DNA from: Methanobacteriota archaeon | GTDB lineage: Archaea; Thermoplasmatota; Thermoplasmata; RBG-16-68-12 | Length of the DNA: 34,564 nucleotides | Assembly: GCA_020029475.1 (NCBI GenBank) | Contig: JAIBJG010000011.1 | Location: 1-34,564 of the forward strand | Direction of reading: 5' to 3' | Part shown: positions 22,421 through 30,644 of the stretch, piece by piece | How positions within the stretch are numbered: position 1 is the stretch's first letter | How the letters are laid out: each line of letters starts with the position of its first letter | Made by a program: the position numbers and the translations under genes | The notes under the pieces: generated by a model | Told to the model about the DNA's origin: nothing | Seen by the model: only the letters and a program-made list of their open reading frames with translations | Databases searched by the model: none

Positions 22421-25400
22421 ATGATACGTAAGGTAACGAAGCAGCATTCGCGGGACGAGGTCCTATCCCTCCTCCAGCCCCTCGTCCGGGACTGGTTCGG
22501 CTCGAAGTTCCCGACCCTCACGGAGCCCCAGGCGTACGCGGTGCCCCTGATCCACGAGCGGAAGAGCGTCCTGATCTCCTCCCCGACGGGCTCCGGGAAG
22601 ACCCTCACCGCGTTCCTCTCCGTGATCAACGAGCTGTACTCGATGCAGCTCCGCGGGGAGCTCGAGGACAAGATCTACGCGGTGTACGTGTCCCCGCTGA
22701 AGGCCCTCGCGAACGACATCAACCGGAACCTCGAGCAGCCCCTCCAGGAGATGCGGGTCCTCGCTGCGGATAACGGGCTGCCCGCCCCGGAGATCCGCGT
22801 GGGCGTTCGATCCGGGGACACGACCTCCCAGGAACGGCAGAAGCAGGCCCGCACCCCGCCCCACATCTTCATCACGACGCCGGAGAGCCTCAGCCTCGTC
22901 CTCTCCGCCCCGAAGTTCCGGGAGCGGTTCTCGGACACGAAATGGATCGTCGTCGACGAGATCCACGAGATCTGCGGGAACAAGCGGGGCGCCCTCCTGT
23001 CGATCTCCCTGGAGCGGCTCCAGGATCACGTGGGGGCGGACCTCACCCGGGTCGGTCTCTCCGCGACGATTGCCCCGATCGACGAGGTCGCGCATTACCT
23101 CGCGGGCTACGCGAACGGCAAGCTCCGGGAGGTCCACGTCGTGGAGGTGGAGAGCCGGAAGTCCCTCGACATCGCGGTCCTATGTCCCGTGCGGGACCTC
23201 TCCGAGTACGCGATGCAGGAGGCGAACGCGAAGATGTACGACCTCCTCACGGACCTGATCGCGAAGCACCGCACGACCCTGATCTTCACGAACACCCGGA
23301 GCGGGACGGAGCACGTCTCGTTCAAGCTGAAGGAGCAGGGGGTGGAGGACCTCGAGGCCCACCACGGGAGCCTCTCGAAGGAAACCCGGATCGACGTCGA
23401 GGAGAAACTGAAGCGGGGCGCCCTGAAGGCGGTCGTCACCTCGACGTCCCTCGAACTCGGGATCGACATCGGGTACATCGACCTCGTCTGCCAGATCGGG
23501 TCCCCGAAGTCGATCGCGAAGGCCCTTCAGCGGATCGGTCGGGCGGGCCACAACTACGGGGACACGTCCGTGGGCCGGATGATCGTGTTCGAGCCCTGGG
23601 ACCTCATGGAGTGCGCGACCCTCGTGAAGGCCGCGTACGAAAACCGGATTGACCGGGTCGACATCGTGCGGAACTCCCTGGACGTCCTCGCGCAGGCGAT
23701 TATCGGGATGTCCCTCGAGAAGCGGTGGGACGCGGAGGAGGCGTTCGAGATCATCCGGCGGGCGCACTCGTACCACGACCTCCCGAAGAAGGACTTCCTG
23801 AGCGTCCTCGAGTACCTGTCCTCCCGGAACCCGGACGTGAAAGTGTTCGCGAAGATCTGGTTCGACGCGGACGAGAAGCGGTTCGGGAAGAAGCGCGGGA
23901 CCCGGCTCATCTACTACACGAACGTCGGGACGATCCCGGAGGAGGGCTCGTACCACGTGATCTCGGAGCGGGGGACCCCCCTCGGGGAGCTCAGCGAGAA
24001 GTTCGTGGAGTACCTGAAGCCGAGCGACGTGTTCGTCCTCGGCGGGCGGACCCACCAGTTCCTGCGAGTGCGGGGGATGACCGTCTACGTGAAGGACGCG
24101 TCCGGACGCCGGCCCACGGTCCCATCGTGGACCGGGGAGATGTTGCCCCGCTCCTTCGACCTCTCCACCGCGGTCGGCGAGTTCCGCCGTCTCCTGGCGG
24201 GGAAGATCGACGAGCTCGGGGACCCGGGCGCGATGGCGTGGCTCTTGGAGAACTTCCGCCTCGACGAGGGGTCCGCCCGGAGCCTCGTGAGCCACGTGCA
24301 GGAGCAGCGGGCGGTCCTCCCGGAGCTCCCCTCGGACCGGCGCGTCGTCGTCGAGGGGTACATGGACGAGAAGGGCACTCGGAACGTGATCTTCCACTAC
24401 TGCTTCGGGCGGCGGACGAACGACGCCCTGTCCCGGGCGTACGCGCACGCGCTCACGGAGAAGTACAAGACGAACGTGCGGGTGAGCGTCACGGACGACT
24501 GCTTCATGCTCACGGTCCCGAAGCGGATCGAGCTGGAGGGGATCGAGAAGCTCGTCACCTCGGAGACCCTGGAGGACCAGCTCCGCCGCGCGGTCCGGAC
24601 GACAGAGATGTTCAAGCAGCGGTTCCGGCACTGCGCGACCCGCGCGTTCATGATCCTCCGGAACTACAAGGGCCGCGAGGTGTCCATCGGACGCCAGCAG
24701 CTCCGCTCCCAACGGGTCCTCGACTGGCTCCACGAGATCGAGGACTTCCCCGTCGTGAAGGAGACGTACCACGAGATCCTGAACGAGGTGATGGACCTCC
24801 GGCACGCCCGGGAGGTCCTCGAAGGGATCGAGAAGGGCCGGATCGAGGTGAAGATCGCGGGGTTCTCGAACCTCCCCTCCCCGTTCGCGCATAGCGTCGT
24901 CCTCGCCGGGGTGAGCGATCTCGTCCTGATGGAGGACCGGTCCGCCCTTCTGCGGGAGCTCCACAAGCAGATCCTCCGGCGGATCGTCCCGGAGAAGGAG
25001 CTCGAGGCCGCGCAGTTCACGGACGACGAGGTGAAGGAGTACTTCCGCCGGAAGCTCCCCGCGGTGGAGCGGAAGGAGGACATCCCCGCCCTCCTCGCGC
25101 GGGTGGGGGCCTTGAACCTCCTGCAGCAGAAGCCGCCGAGCGTGTTCGAGTACTCGAAGCGCCCGGGTCCGGACCTGCGCGCGTGGGGCGGGGAGCTCAT
25201 GGAGGCGGGGACGGTCCAGAGCGTCTGGACTCCGCGCGGAATCCTCTGGGCCCCGACGGACGAGGTCCCCGTGTACGCCGCGGTGTACGCGCAGAAGTCC
25301 CGCCTGAAGCCGGGCGAGGAGTCCGTCGCGAAGGCGCTCGAGGCGGGACCCGCCTCCCTGAAATCGATTGCGAGGACCCTGAAGCGGGAGTCGAAGGACG

Positions 25401-27835
25401 TGAGCGAGGGCCTTCGGAAGCTCGAGCGGGCGTACCTGGTCCACCGCCGCGGGATCGAGGAGACCGTGTTCGCCCTCCAGCCCGTGAAGCGGGAGAGCTT
25501 CGAGACCGCGCTGGACCGGCTCCTCACCCGGCACCTCGACGTCCACGGTCCCACGACGGCGCACGAGCTCGCGTACGTCTTCGACCTCGAGGAGGACCTC
25601 GTGAAGGAGGCCCTCCGGGACCTCGAGCAGGAGGGCTCCGTGGCGTCCGGCCACTTCGTCGTCGCGGGGGAGTACCAGTACATCCTCTCCCGCGACCTCC
25701 AGCGGCTCCGCCGGCGCGGGGACACACGAGAGGCGTTCGAGGAGTCCCGGGTGAAGGGGCTCCTCCTCTCGAAGCAGTTCCGCGGTCTGCGGACGATCGA
25801 CGACTACTTCGACCGTTTCCTCGAGGCGGGGATGGCGTTCGACGTCTTCAACCACGTCGAGTCGTTCGACAACGCGGAGTGGCTCCGGAGGCGGGAGGAG
25901 GGGGACATCCTCGAGGGCCGCTTCCTGAACGGCCGCGTGCGGTACGTCCGGAAAAAGGACGCGGCCCTGTTCCTCTCCGCGTTCCCCCGGTCCGAGCTGA
26001 ACGAGCTCGCGACGAAGGTCCTCGAGGTCGTGAAGGCCCATGCGGAGGGGATCGACCTGTACGGGATCGTCGCCCAGGTCCGGGGCGAGCGGGAGCAGGT
26101 GAAGGAGGCCCTGGAGGCCCTCGACTACGACTGCTACGTGATCCGGAAGTTCCAGGGGGACGGGTGGACGACTCGGAACCTGTACGTCCCGTTCGAGCTG
26201 CGGGACGACCTCGTCGAGGGCGCGGAGGAGAAGGTCGTGCTCGGGTTCCTGCGCGCGTACGGCCCCGCGCCCCTCGCGGGGATCAAGGACTACACCCGGT
26301 ACCGTTGGGAGGAGACCCAGGCCCTGATGGACGCCCTCGAGGAGGCGGGGACCGTCGTTCGTATCCTCGTGAGCGGGAAAGGGGAGGGCGAGATGTACGC
26401 GCTCGCGGAAGACCTCCCCGCGCTGCGGGAGGCGCCCGCGGATGGCGGGAAGGACCGGGTCCGCGTCCTCTCGATCCTGGACCCGTGGACCCAGCCCCTG
26501 TGGGCGCAGTACTCCGCGCGGTGGGGGGAGGGCTGGTACTTCCCGATCGTGAAGGACGGCGACCTCGTCGGGATGGCGGAGGTGTGGGAGATGAGCGGGT
26601 GCGTGGAGGTGCGGGAGCTCGACCTGAACACCCCGGACCTCCTCCCGGAAGTCCTCGGGGCCGTGGACCGGATGATGGAGTTCTACCGCACCCGGGGCTA
26701 CGAGATCGTCCGGGTCGTGCGGGCCCTGACGAAGGAGGTCCCCGCCCTGGAGTCCGTCCAGCCGTTCCTGGACGCGGGGTACGCCCGCCTCGGGGACTTC
26801 CTTGCGAAGGGGGAGATCGTCCCGCGGGAGTTCGACCGGCCCCAGCTCCTCGCGTACACGTTCACGTGCCAGGGGCTCCACCCGGAACGGCCCTTCGAGA
26901 ACGCGGAGGCCGCCGCGACCGCCCTCCTGGGGCTCCGGTCCGACTTCGCGTCCCGCCTCCGGGTGCGGGAGTTCGCTCCCCTCGAGCGCCTCCACCGGCG
27001 GGGGACCCTGGCGAACGGACTCGGGATCCCGGACTACTTCACGTACTGCACGGAGGCGGACCTGATGCTGTTCAAGCGGGCGAAGGACGTTCCGCTGACG
27101 AAGGAGATGCGGCAGGTCCTCCGGGCGGTCCGGGACAACGAGCCCGTCTCCCGCTCCCGGCTCCTCGCCCTCTCTCCCCTCGGCTACACGGCGACGACGC
27201 GGGCCGTCAAGACGCTCTACGGGGGATGCCACCTGACCCGGGCGCCCGACAACCGGTACCGCACGGTGCGGGACCTCCGGATCCCCGTCGAGGAGGCGCG
27301 GAAGGCGGTGCTGCGGCGGGCCGCGGAGAGCCTCGGGGTGTTCAGCGCGGAGGCCCTCGCGAACTTCCTACGCTTCGAGTTCAACATGGCGGAGACCCGC
27401 CGGCTCCTGCGCGAGCTCGAGCGGGAGGGCCGCCTCGTGAAAGGGTTCTTCGCCCGTGGGGAGCGGACTGTGTACTGGATGCTGAAGGAGGGGCTCGACG
27501 AGATCGAGGAGCTCTCGTTCACCCGGACCTTCGTCCTCTCCCCCCTCGACAACCTCGCCCTCTTCCTGAGGAGCGAGATCGGCCCCCGGTGGCGGATGGG
27601 AGGTCACGTGTTCGTGATCTTCGACGGCACGGAGATGGTCGCCGCGTTCACCGCGAAGCGGCGGAAGAACTCCCTGTCGATCGTGAAGTTCGAGGGGGAT
27701 GCGGAGGCACGCAAGGTCCTGGACCGGTTCGAAGAGGAGAACGAGCTCGAGGTAGGGGAGCACGTGGACCGGATCAGCGACGCGGAGGTCATGGAGTGGT
27801 ACACGAAGATGTACGGCCACACCGCCTCGAAGTGA
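22421..27835 (+). CDS. lhr: Giant Lhr-family superfamily 2 DNA helicase
   Basis: An 1804-residue ATP-dependent 3'-5' helicase of the Lhr family, acting in DNA repair or replication restart. The first RecA domain holds the Walker A SPTGSGKT (54-61), the DEIH box (179-182) and SATIAP. The second holds TSLELGIDIG and the motif VI QRIGRAGHNYG (370-380). Winged-helix and Lhr-core domains follow to about residue 870. The long C-terminal half has repeated winged-helix-like segments and ends in an AlkZ/HTH_42-like region (VLSPLDNL with Asp1710, then GGHVFVIFDG). Most archaeal Lhr proteins are core-only, about 850-950 residues. Full bacterial Lhr is about 1500, so this is an extra-long full-length form. 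The E. coli Lhr C-terminal domain has reported uracil-glycosylase activity; whether this one does is open. Start ATG 22421. Confidence 0.93.
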   Translation: MIRKVTKQHSRDEVLSLLQPLVRDWFGSKFPTLTEPQAYAVPLIHERKSVLISSPTGSGKTLTAFLSVINELYSMQLRGELEDKIYAVYVSPLKALANDINRNLEQPLQEMRVLAADNGLPAPEIRVGVRSGDTTSQERQKQARTPPHIFITTPESLSLVLSAPKFRERFSDTKWIVVDEIHEICGNKRGALLSISLERLQDHVGADLTRVGLSATIAPIDEVAHYLAGYANGKLREVHVVEVESRKSLDIAVLCPVRDLSEYAMQEANAKMYDLLTDLIAKHRTTLIFTNTRSGTEHVSFKLKEQGVEDLEAHHGSLSKETRIDVEEKLKRGALKAVVTSTSLELGIDIGYIDLVCQIGSPKSIAKALQRIGRAGHNYGDTSVGRMIVFEPWDLMECATLVKAAYENRIDRVDIVRNSLDVLAQAIIGMSLEKRWDAEEAFEIIRRAHSYHDLPKKDFLSVLEYLSSRNPDVKVFAKIWFDADEKRFGKKRGTRLIYYTNVGTIPEEGSYHVISERGTPLGELSEKFVEYLKPSDVFVLGGRTHQFLRVRGMTVYVKDASGRRPTVPSWTGEMLPRSFDLSTAVGEFRRLLAGKIDELGDPGAMAWLLENFRLDEGSARSLVSHVQEQRAVLPELPSDRRVVVEGYMDEKGTRNVIFHYCFGRRTNDALSRAYAHALTEKYKTNVRVSVTDDCFMLTVPKRIELEGIEKLVTSETLEDQLRRAVRTTEMFKQRFRHCATRAFMILRNYKGREVSIGRQQLRSQRVLDWLHEIEDFPVVKETYHEILNEVMDLRHAREVLEGIEKGRIEVKIAGFSNLPSPFAHSVVLAGVSDLVLMEDRSALLRELHKQILRRIVPEKELEAAQFTDDEVKEYFRRKLPAVERKEDIPALLARVGALNLLQQKPPSVFEYSKRPGPDLRAWGGELMEAGTVQSVWTPRGILWAPTDEVPVYAAVYAQKSRLKPGEESVAKALEAGPASLKSIARTLKRESKDVSEGLRKLERAYLVHRRGIEETVFALQPVKRESFETALDRLLTRHLDVHGPTTAHELAYVFDLEEDLVKEALRDLEQEGSVASGHFVVAGEYQYILSRDLQRLRRRGDTREAFEESRVKGLLLSKQFRGLRTIDDYFDRFLEAGMAFDVFNHVESFDNAEWLRRREEGDILEGRFLNGRVRYVRKKDAALFLSAFPRSELNELATKVLEVVKAHAEGIDLYGIVAQVRGEREQVKEALEALDYDCYVIRKFQGDGWTTRNLYVPFELRDDLVEGAEEKVVLGFLRAYGPAPLAGIKDYTRYRWEETQALMDALEEAGTVVRILVSGKGEGEMYALAEDLPALREAPADGGKDRVRVLSILDPWTQPLWAQYSARWGEGWYFPIVKDGDLVGMAEVWEMSGCVEVRELDLNTPDLLPEVLGAVDRMMEFYRTRGYEIVRVVRALTKEVPALESVQPFLDAGYARLGDFLAKGEIVPREFDRPQLLAYTFTCQGLHPERPFENAEAAATALLGLRSDFASRLRVREFAPLERLHRRGTLANGLGIPDYFTYCTEADLMLFKRAKDVPLTKEMRQVLRAVRDNEPVSRSRLLALSPLGYTATTRAVKTLYGGCHLTRAPDNRYRTVRDLRIPVEEARKAVLRRAAESLGVFSAEALANFLRFEFNMAETRRLLRELEREGRLVKGFFARGERTVYWMLKEGLDEIEELSFTRTFVLSPLDNLALFLRSEIGPRWRMGGHVFVIFDGTEMVAAFTAKRRKNSLSIVKFEGDAEARKVLDRFEEENELEVGEHVDRISDAEVMEWYTKMYGHTASK

Positions 27836-27841
27836 GCGCCG

Positions 27842-28156
27842 TCAGCCCCTCTTCCGGGCCCGGCGGCTCCGGGTCTCGATGCTGAGGGGGATCCCGGCCG
27901 CGGTGAGGGGATACATCGCCTGCGCATCCGCCTCCGTGGGAGGCTCCTCCTCGTCGTCCACCCGCATGTCCTCCTCCACGTCCGGGGGATGCCGCTCCAC
28001 GTCCACGCGCAGGAGGATGTACGCGACGATCCCCGCCTCGAGGGCGCCGATGAACGCGGGGAAGTTCACCGCGAGCACCGCGTACAGGAACAGCAGAAGG
28101 CACGCCAGCGCGAGGCCCCGGATCGTCCAGTGCAGGGCGGTGTCCCAGCGGGCCAT
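27842..28156 (-). CDS. Small membrane protein with acidic tail (104 aa)
   Basis: Two closely spaced hydrophobic segments (ALACLLLFLYAVLAV and AFIGALEAGIVAYILLRV, residues about 15-50) are followed by a very acidic stretch (DVEEDMRVDDEEEPP). A basic C-terminus (RSRRARKRG) ends the chain. The ATG at 28156 lies 26 bp from a TATA-like box, supporting a real, leaderless gene. It converges on lhr with 6 bp between coding ends. No family is recognised. A charge-rich tail on a membrane hairpin suggests protein-protein contact on the cytoplasmic face. Confidence 0.65.
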   Translation of the reverse strand: MARWDTALHWTIRGLALACLLLFLYAVLAVNFPAFIGALEAGIVAYILLRVDVERHPPDVEEDMRVDDEEEPPTEADAQAMYPLTAAGIPLSIETRSRRARKRG

Positions 28157-28178
28157 CGGATGACCATCCGACCCCGCC

Positions 28179-28186
28179 GTTATACC
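28179..28186 (-). promoter_or_regulatory. TATA-like box for the 104-residue membrane protein
   Basis: Reads GGTATAAC on the minus strand, 26 bp before the ATG at 28156. It lies in the 42-bp gap after the propeller receptor gene, so the small gene has its own promoter. Confidence 0.6.
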
Positions 28187-28198
28187 TTTGCGGGCCGG

Positions 28199-30556
28199 CT
28201 ACGGAGGCGGCCTCGGCGCGGAGGGCCCCGGGGTCCCCGACCCACCGGAGGGCGTCGAGCCTCCCGTGGGCGCGCCTGCGTCCGCGACGAAGCAGTGCGT
28301 CTTCCGCCCCGCCCTCTCCACGCGGATGGCGCGGTGCTCGCTCAGGATCCCGACGTGATAGTTCACGGTCGGCGGCGTGAGGCCGAGCCGTTCCGCGATC
28401 TCCTTCTGCGTGATCGCCGGGGTCGAGCGGATCAGCTCCACGATCGTCTTCTGGATCTCGTTCGGGGTGAAGAAGCCATCCTCCGGGATCTTCATGTGCA
28501 TCGGGTAGAACCGGCGGTACAGCCCGAACCGCTTCGACTTGACGAATTGCTCCCGCTCCAGGGTCTTCAGGTGGTGCGCGAGGGACCCGTTCGTCAGGTT
28601 CAGGGCGACCTTGATCGCGTTGTAGTGCTCCCCGGGGTTTGCGAGGACGTACCCGTAGATCTGCCCGCGAACGAAGTGGTCGAGGACCTGCTCCCGCTTG
28701 ATCTTCGAGTACAGCGGGATGAAGATCATCAGGAGACCGTACTTCACGTTCTCGCTCGCGACCGCCGCCGCGCCCAAGGCGGTGAGGGCCCCGAGGGTCG
28801 TCACCGCGACGATCGCCGTCGTCGGCGGGGGCGCGGGCCCCACGAGGACCTCGACGCTGAAGCCCTGCTCCGCGGCCCCGCCGCGGGAGTCCACGACCTT
28901 CACCCGCACGGGGTGGAGTCCCGCATCGGACGCGGCCGGGGTCCATTCCACGAGCCCCGTCATCGGGTCGACCGTCATCCCCTCGGGCGACTCGAGGAGG
29001 GAGAACGTGTGGGCGTCTTCCATAGGGTAGGGGTCCGTGATCGTCACCTGGTATCGGAGTCTCTCGCCGGCGCGTACCTGTGAGGGCGGGTGGCTTGTGA
29101 ACGACGGGACCCCGTTCACCACCACGTTGAACGTGTTGCTCAGGACCCTGGCGTGTCCCGGGACCTCGTCCGTCGCGGCGACCTGGAACAGAGCAGAGCC
29201 GAACCATCCGGACGCGGCGGCGAAGTCGAGGTGGTGGCCGTCGGGCGCGATCGCCGCGTGCAGATACCGGCCCTGGTTCTCCTCGTACACGACCTCGAAC
29301 CGTAGCACGCCGTGGTCGTCCGCGAAGTAGTTCCGGAGGTCGATGAGGCCCGCCCCGGACGAACCGGCGTTGAACGAGGCGTCCGAGGGTATCGCGCGGA
29401 TCATCACGGGCGGGAGGTCCTCCTGCTCGAAGACGAGGAGCGCCCCCAGGGTCCGGGCGACGAGGTCGAGGAAGGGCCGCGCGCTGAATCGCCCGATCGC
29501 AATCCCGGTCGGGCCGCCGAGGCCGTCCACGGAGAGCGTGAAGGCCGGGGTCCCCTCGAACCCGCCCGTGAGCCGCTGGAGGTACACGACGACGGAGTCC
29601 GTGGCGGTGACGCCATCGTGCATCGCGGCCGCAAGGTCTGGGACGCCATCGTCGTTCAGGTCGCCGACGGCGAACGGCCCCGTAAACGGGCCCGTGAATG
29701 TCGCGGAGAGGTTGAAGGACGTCTCGCTCTGAAGGTAGACGGAGATCTCCCCGGCACCCATCGTCGTGTCGACGGACGCGACCACGATGTCGAAGAGTCC
29801 ATCGCCGTCCACCCTCGCGAGGTCAAGGGTCACGGAGGCGGACGGGTCGATCGTGTCCGTGGGTATCTGGACCCCGCCGAGGTCGAGACTTCCCAGGGTC
29901 TGGTGGAACACCCGGAGTTCGTACGGCTTCGCCAGGACGAGGTCCGGGAAACCGTCGTCCCGGAGGTCCCCGAGGACGAGGTCGGCGTATCCCTGCGCAC
30001 TGATGGTCTGGCTCGGAGCCGCCCGCCATGACCCTTGCGTCTGGTTCTGGAACCAGAGCTGGACCTCCCCGGACGTGAGGATCGCGAGGTCCTTCACGCC
30101 GTCCCCGTTGAGGTCCCCGACCCCGAGGGCCGTCGCTCCCGTCGTCGGCACGGTCGCGGTCCGGAGGAAGCTCCCGTTGTCCTGGTAGACGATCCGCGTC
30201 GCGTTCGCGCCGAGGGTGACGATGTCGGGCTCCGTGTTCCCGTCCACGTCCGCGAGGGTCGCCTCGGACGCCGCCGGCCCCGGGAGCGTGAGGGTCGGCG
30301 TCGCGGGCATCCCCGCGGGCGTCTGGAAGAAGAGGTCGTACGTGCCGGCCCCGTTGTCCACGGAGACGATGTCCGCGAGGCCGTCCGCGTTCAGGTCCCC
30401 CGTCGCAATCGGGCCGATCCCCGGGGCGGAGAGGGTGTGGTCGTACATCGTCCGCGTCGGGAATCCGGAGGCGGGGGCGGGCGCGATCGAGAGCAGGAAC
30501 GTGAGGGCGACGAGGGCGATCGCGGGAGCCAGGACGAGGCGGGCTCGCCGAATCAT
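28199..30556 (-). CDS. Transmembrane one-component regulator: FG-GAP propeller, cadherin-like domains, two winged helices
   Basis: A 785-residue protein with a signal peptide or first helix at about 6-28. Seven FG-GAP/VCBS repeats fill residues about 45-380, six with calcium-loop patterns (such as DLNADGLAD, DLNGDGVKD and DLNDDGVPD) and a degenerate seventh (RFSARPFLD). Seven repeats match a closed integrin-alpha-like propeller. Two cadherin/dystroglycan-like beta domains follow (about 390-480 and 485-572), then hydrophobic helices (about 580-598 and 604-617). The cytoplasmic part has two winged helices: GSLAHHLKTLEREQFV (about 657-672) and ITQKEIAERLGLTPPTVNYHV (about 715-735). The tail is Gly/Pro/Ser-rich. 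The simplest reading is an outside-in transcription factor that binds an extracellular ligand and DNA in one chain. Ligand and target are unknown. Confidence 0.87.
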   Translation of the reverse strand: MIRRARLVLAPAIALVALTFLLSIAPAPASGFPTRTMYDHTLSAPGIGPIATGDLNADGLADIVSVDNGAGTYDLFFQTPAGMPATPTLTLPGPAASEATLADVDGNTEPDIVTLGANATRIVYQDNGSFLRTATVPTTGATALGVGDLNGDGVKDLAILTSGEVQLWFQNQTQGSWRAAPSQTISAQGYADLVLGDLRDDGFPDLVLAKPYELRVFHQTLGSLDLGGVQIPTDTIDPSASVTLDLARVDGDGLFDIVVASVDTTMGAGEISVYLQSETSFNLSATFTGPFTGPFAVGDLNDDGVPDLAAAMHDGVTATDSVVVYLQRLTGGFEGTPAFTLSVDGLGGPTGIAIGRFSARPFLDLVARTLGALLVFEQEDLPPVMIRAIPSDASFNAGSSGAGLIDLRNYFADDHGVLRFEVVYEENQGRYLHAAIAPDGHHLDFAAASGWFGSALFQVAATDEVPGHARVLSNTFNVVVNGVPSFTSHPPSQVRAGERLRYQVTITDPYPMEDAHTFSLLESPEGMTVDPMTGLVEWTPAASDAGLHPVRVKVVDSRGGAAEQGFSVEVLVGPAPPPTTAIVAVTTLGALTALGAAAVASENVKYGLLMIFIPLYSKIKREQVLDHFVRGQIYGYVLANPGEHYNAIKVALNLTNGSLAHHLKTLEREQFVKSKRFGLYRRFYPMHMKIPEDGFFTPNEIQKTIVELIRSTPAITQKEIAERLGLTPPTVNYHVGILSEHRAIRVERAGRKTHCFVADAGAPTGGSTPSGGSGTPGPSAPRPPP

Positions 30557-30610
30557 GGGAGGCTTCCTGCGACCCCGTTCCCGGGGCGCGGTGTCCTATG
30601 GGGTCGCCGT

Positions 30611-30619
30611 GGTATAACG
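30611..30619 (-). promoter_or_regulatory. TATA-like box for the propeller receptor gene
   Basis: Reads CGTTATACC on the minus strand, nearly palindromic, about 59 bp before the ATG at 30556. That would give a leader of about 30 nt, longer than most genes here. The 88-bp gap after the zinc-ribbon/TPR gene is otherwise GC-rich. Confidence 0.45.
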
Positions 30620-30644
30620 TCGGTGGTACGGTTGTCGAATCCAG

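Noticed and set aside
23180-27232. A 1350-codon open frame antisense to lhr, and a 900-codon frame in another phase of the same region
   Set aside because: Both are products of very high third-position GC in lhr: they are Arg/Pro/Gly/Leu-rich, lack motifs and overlap a gene with unmistakable helicase motifs.
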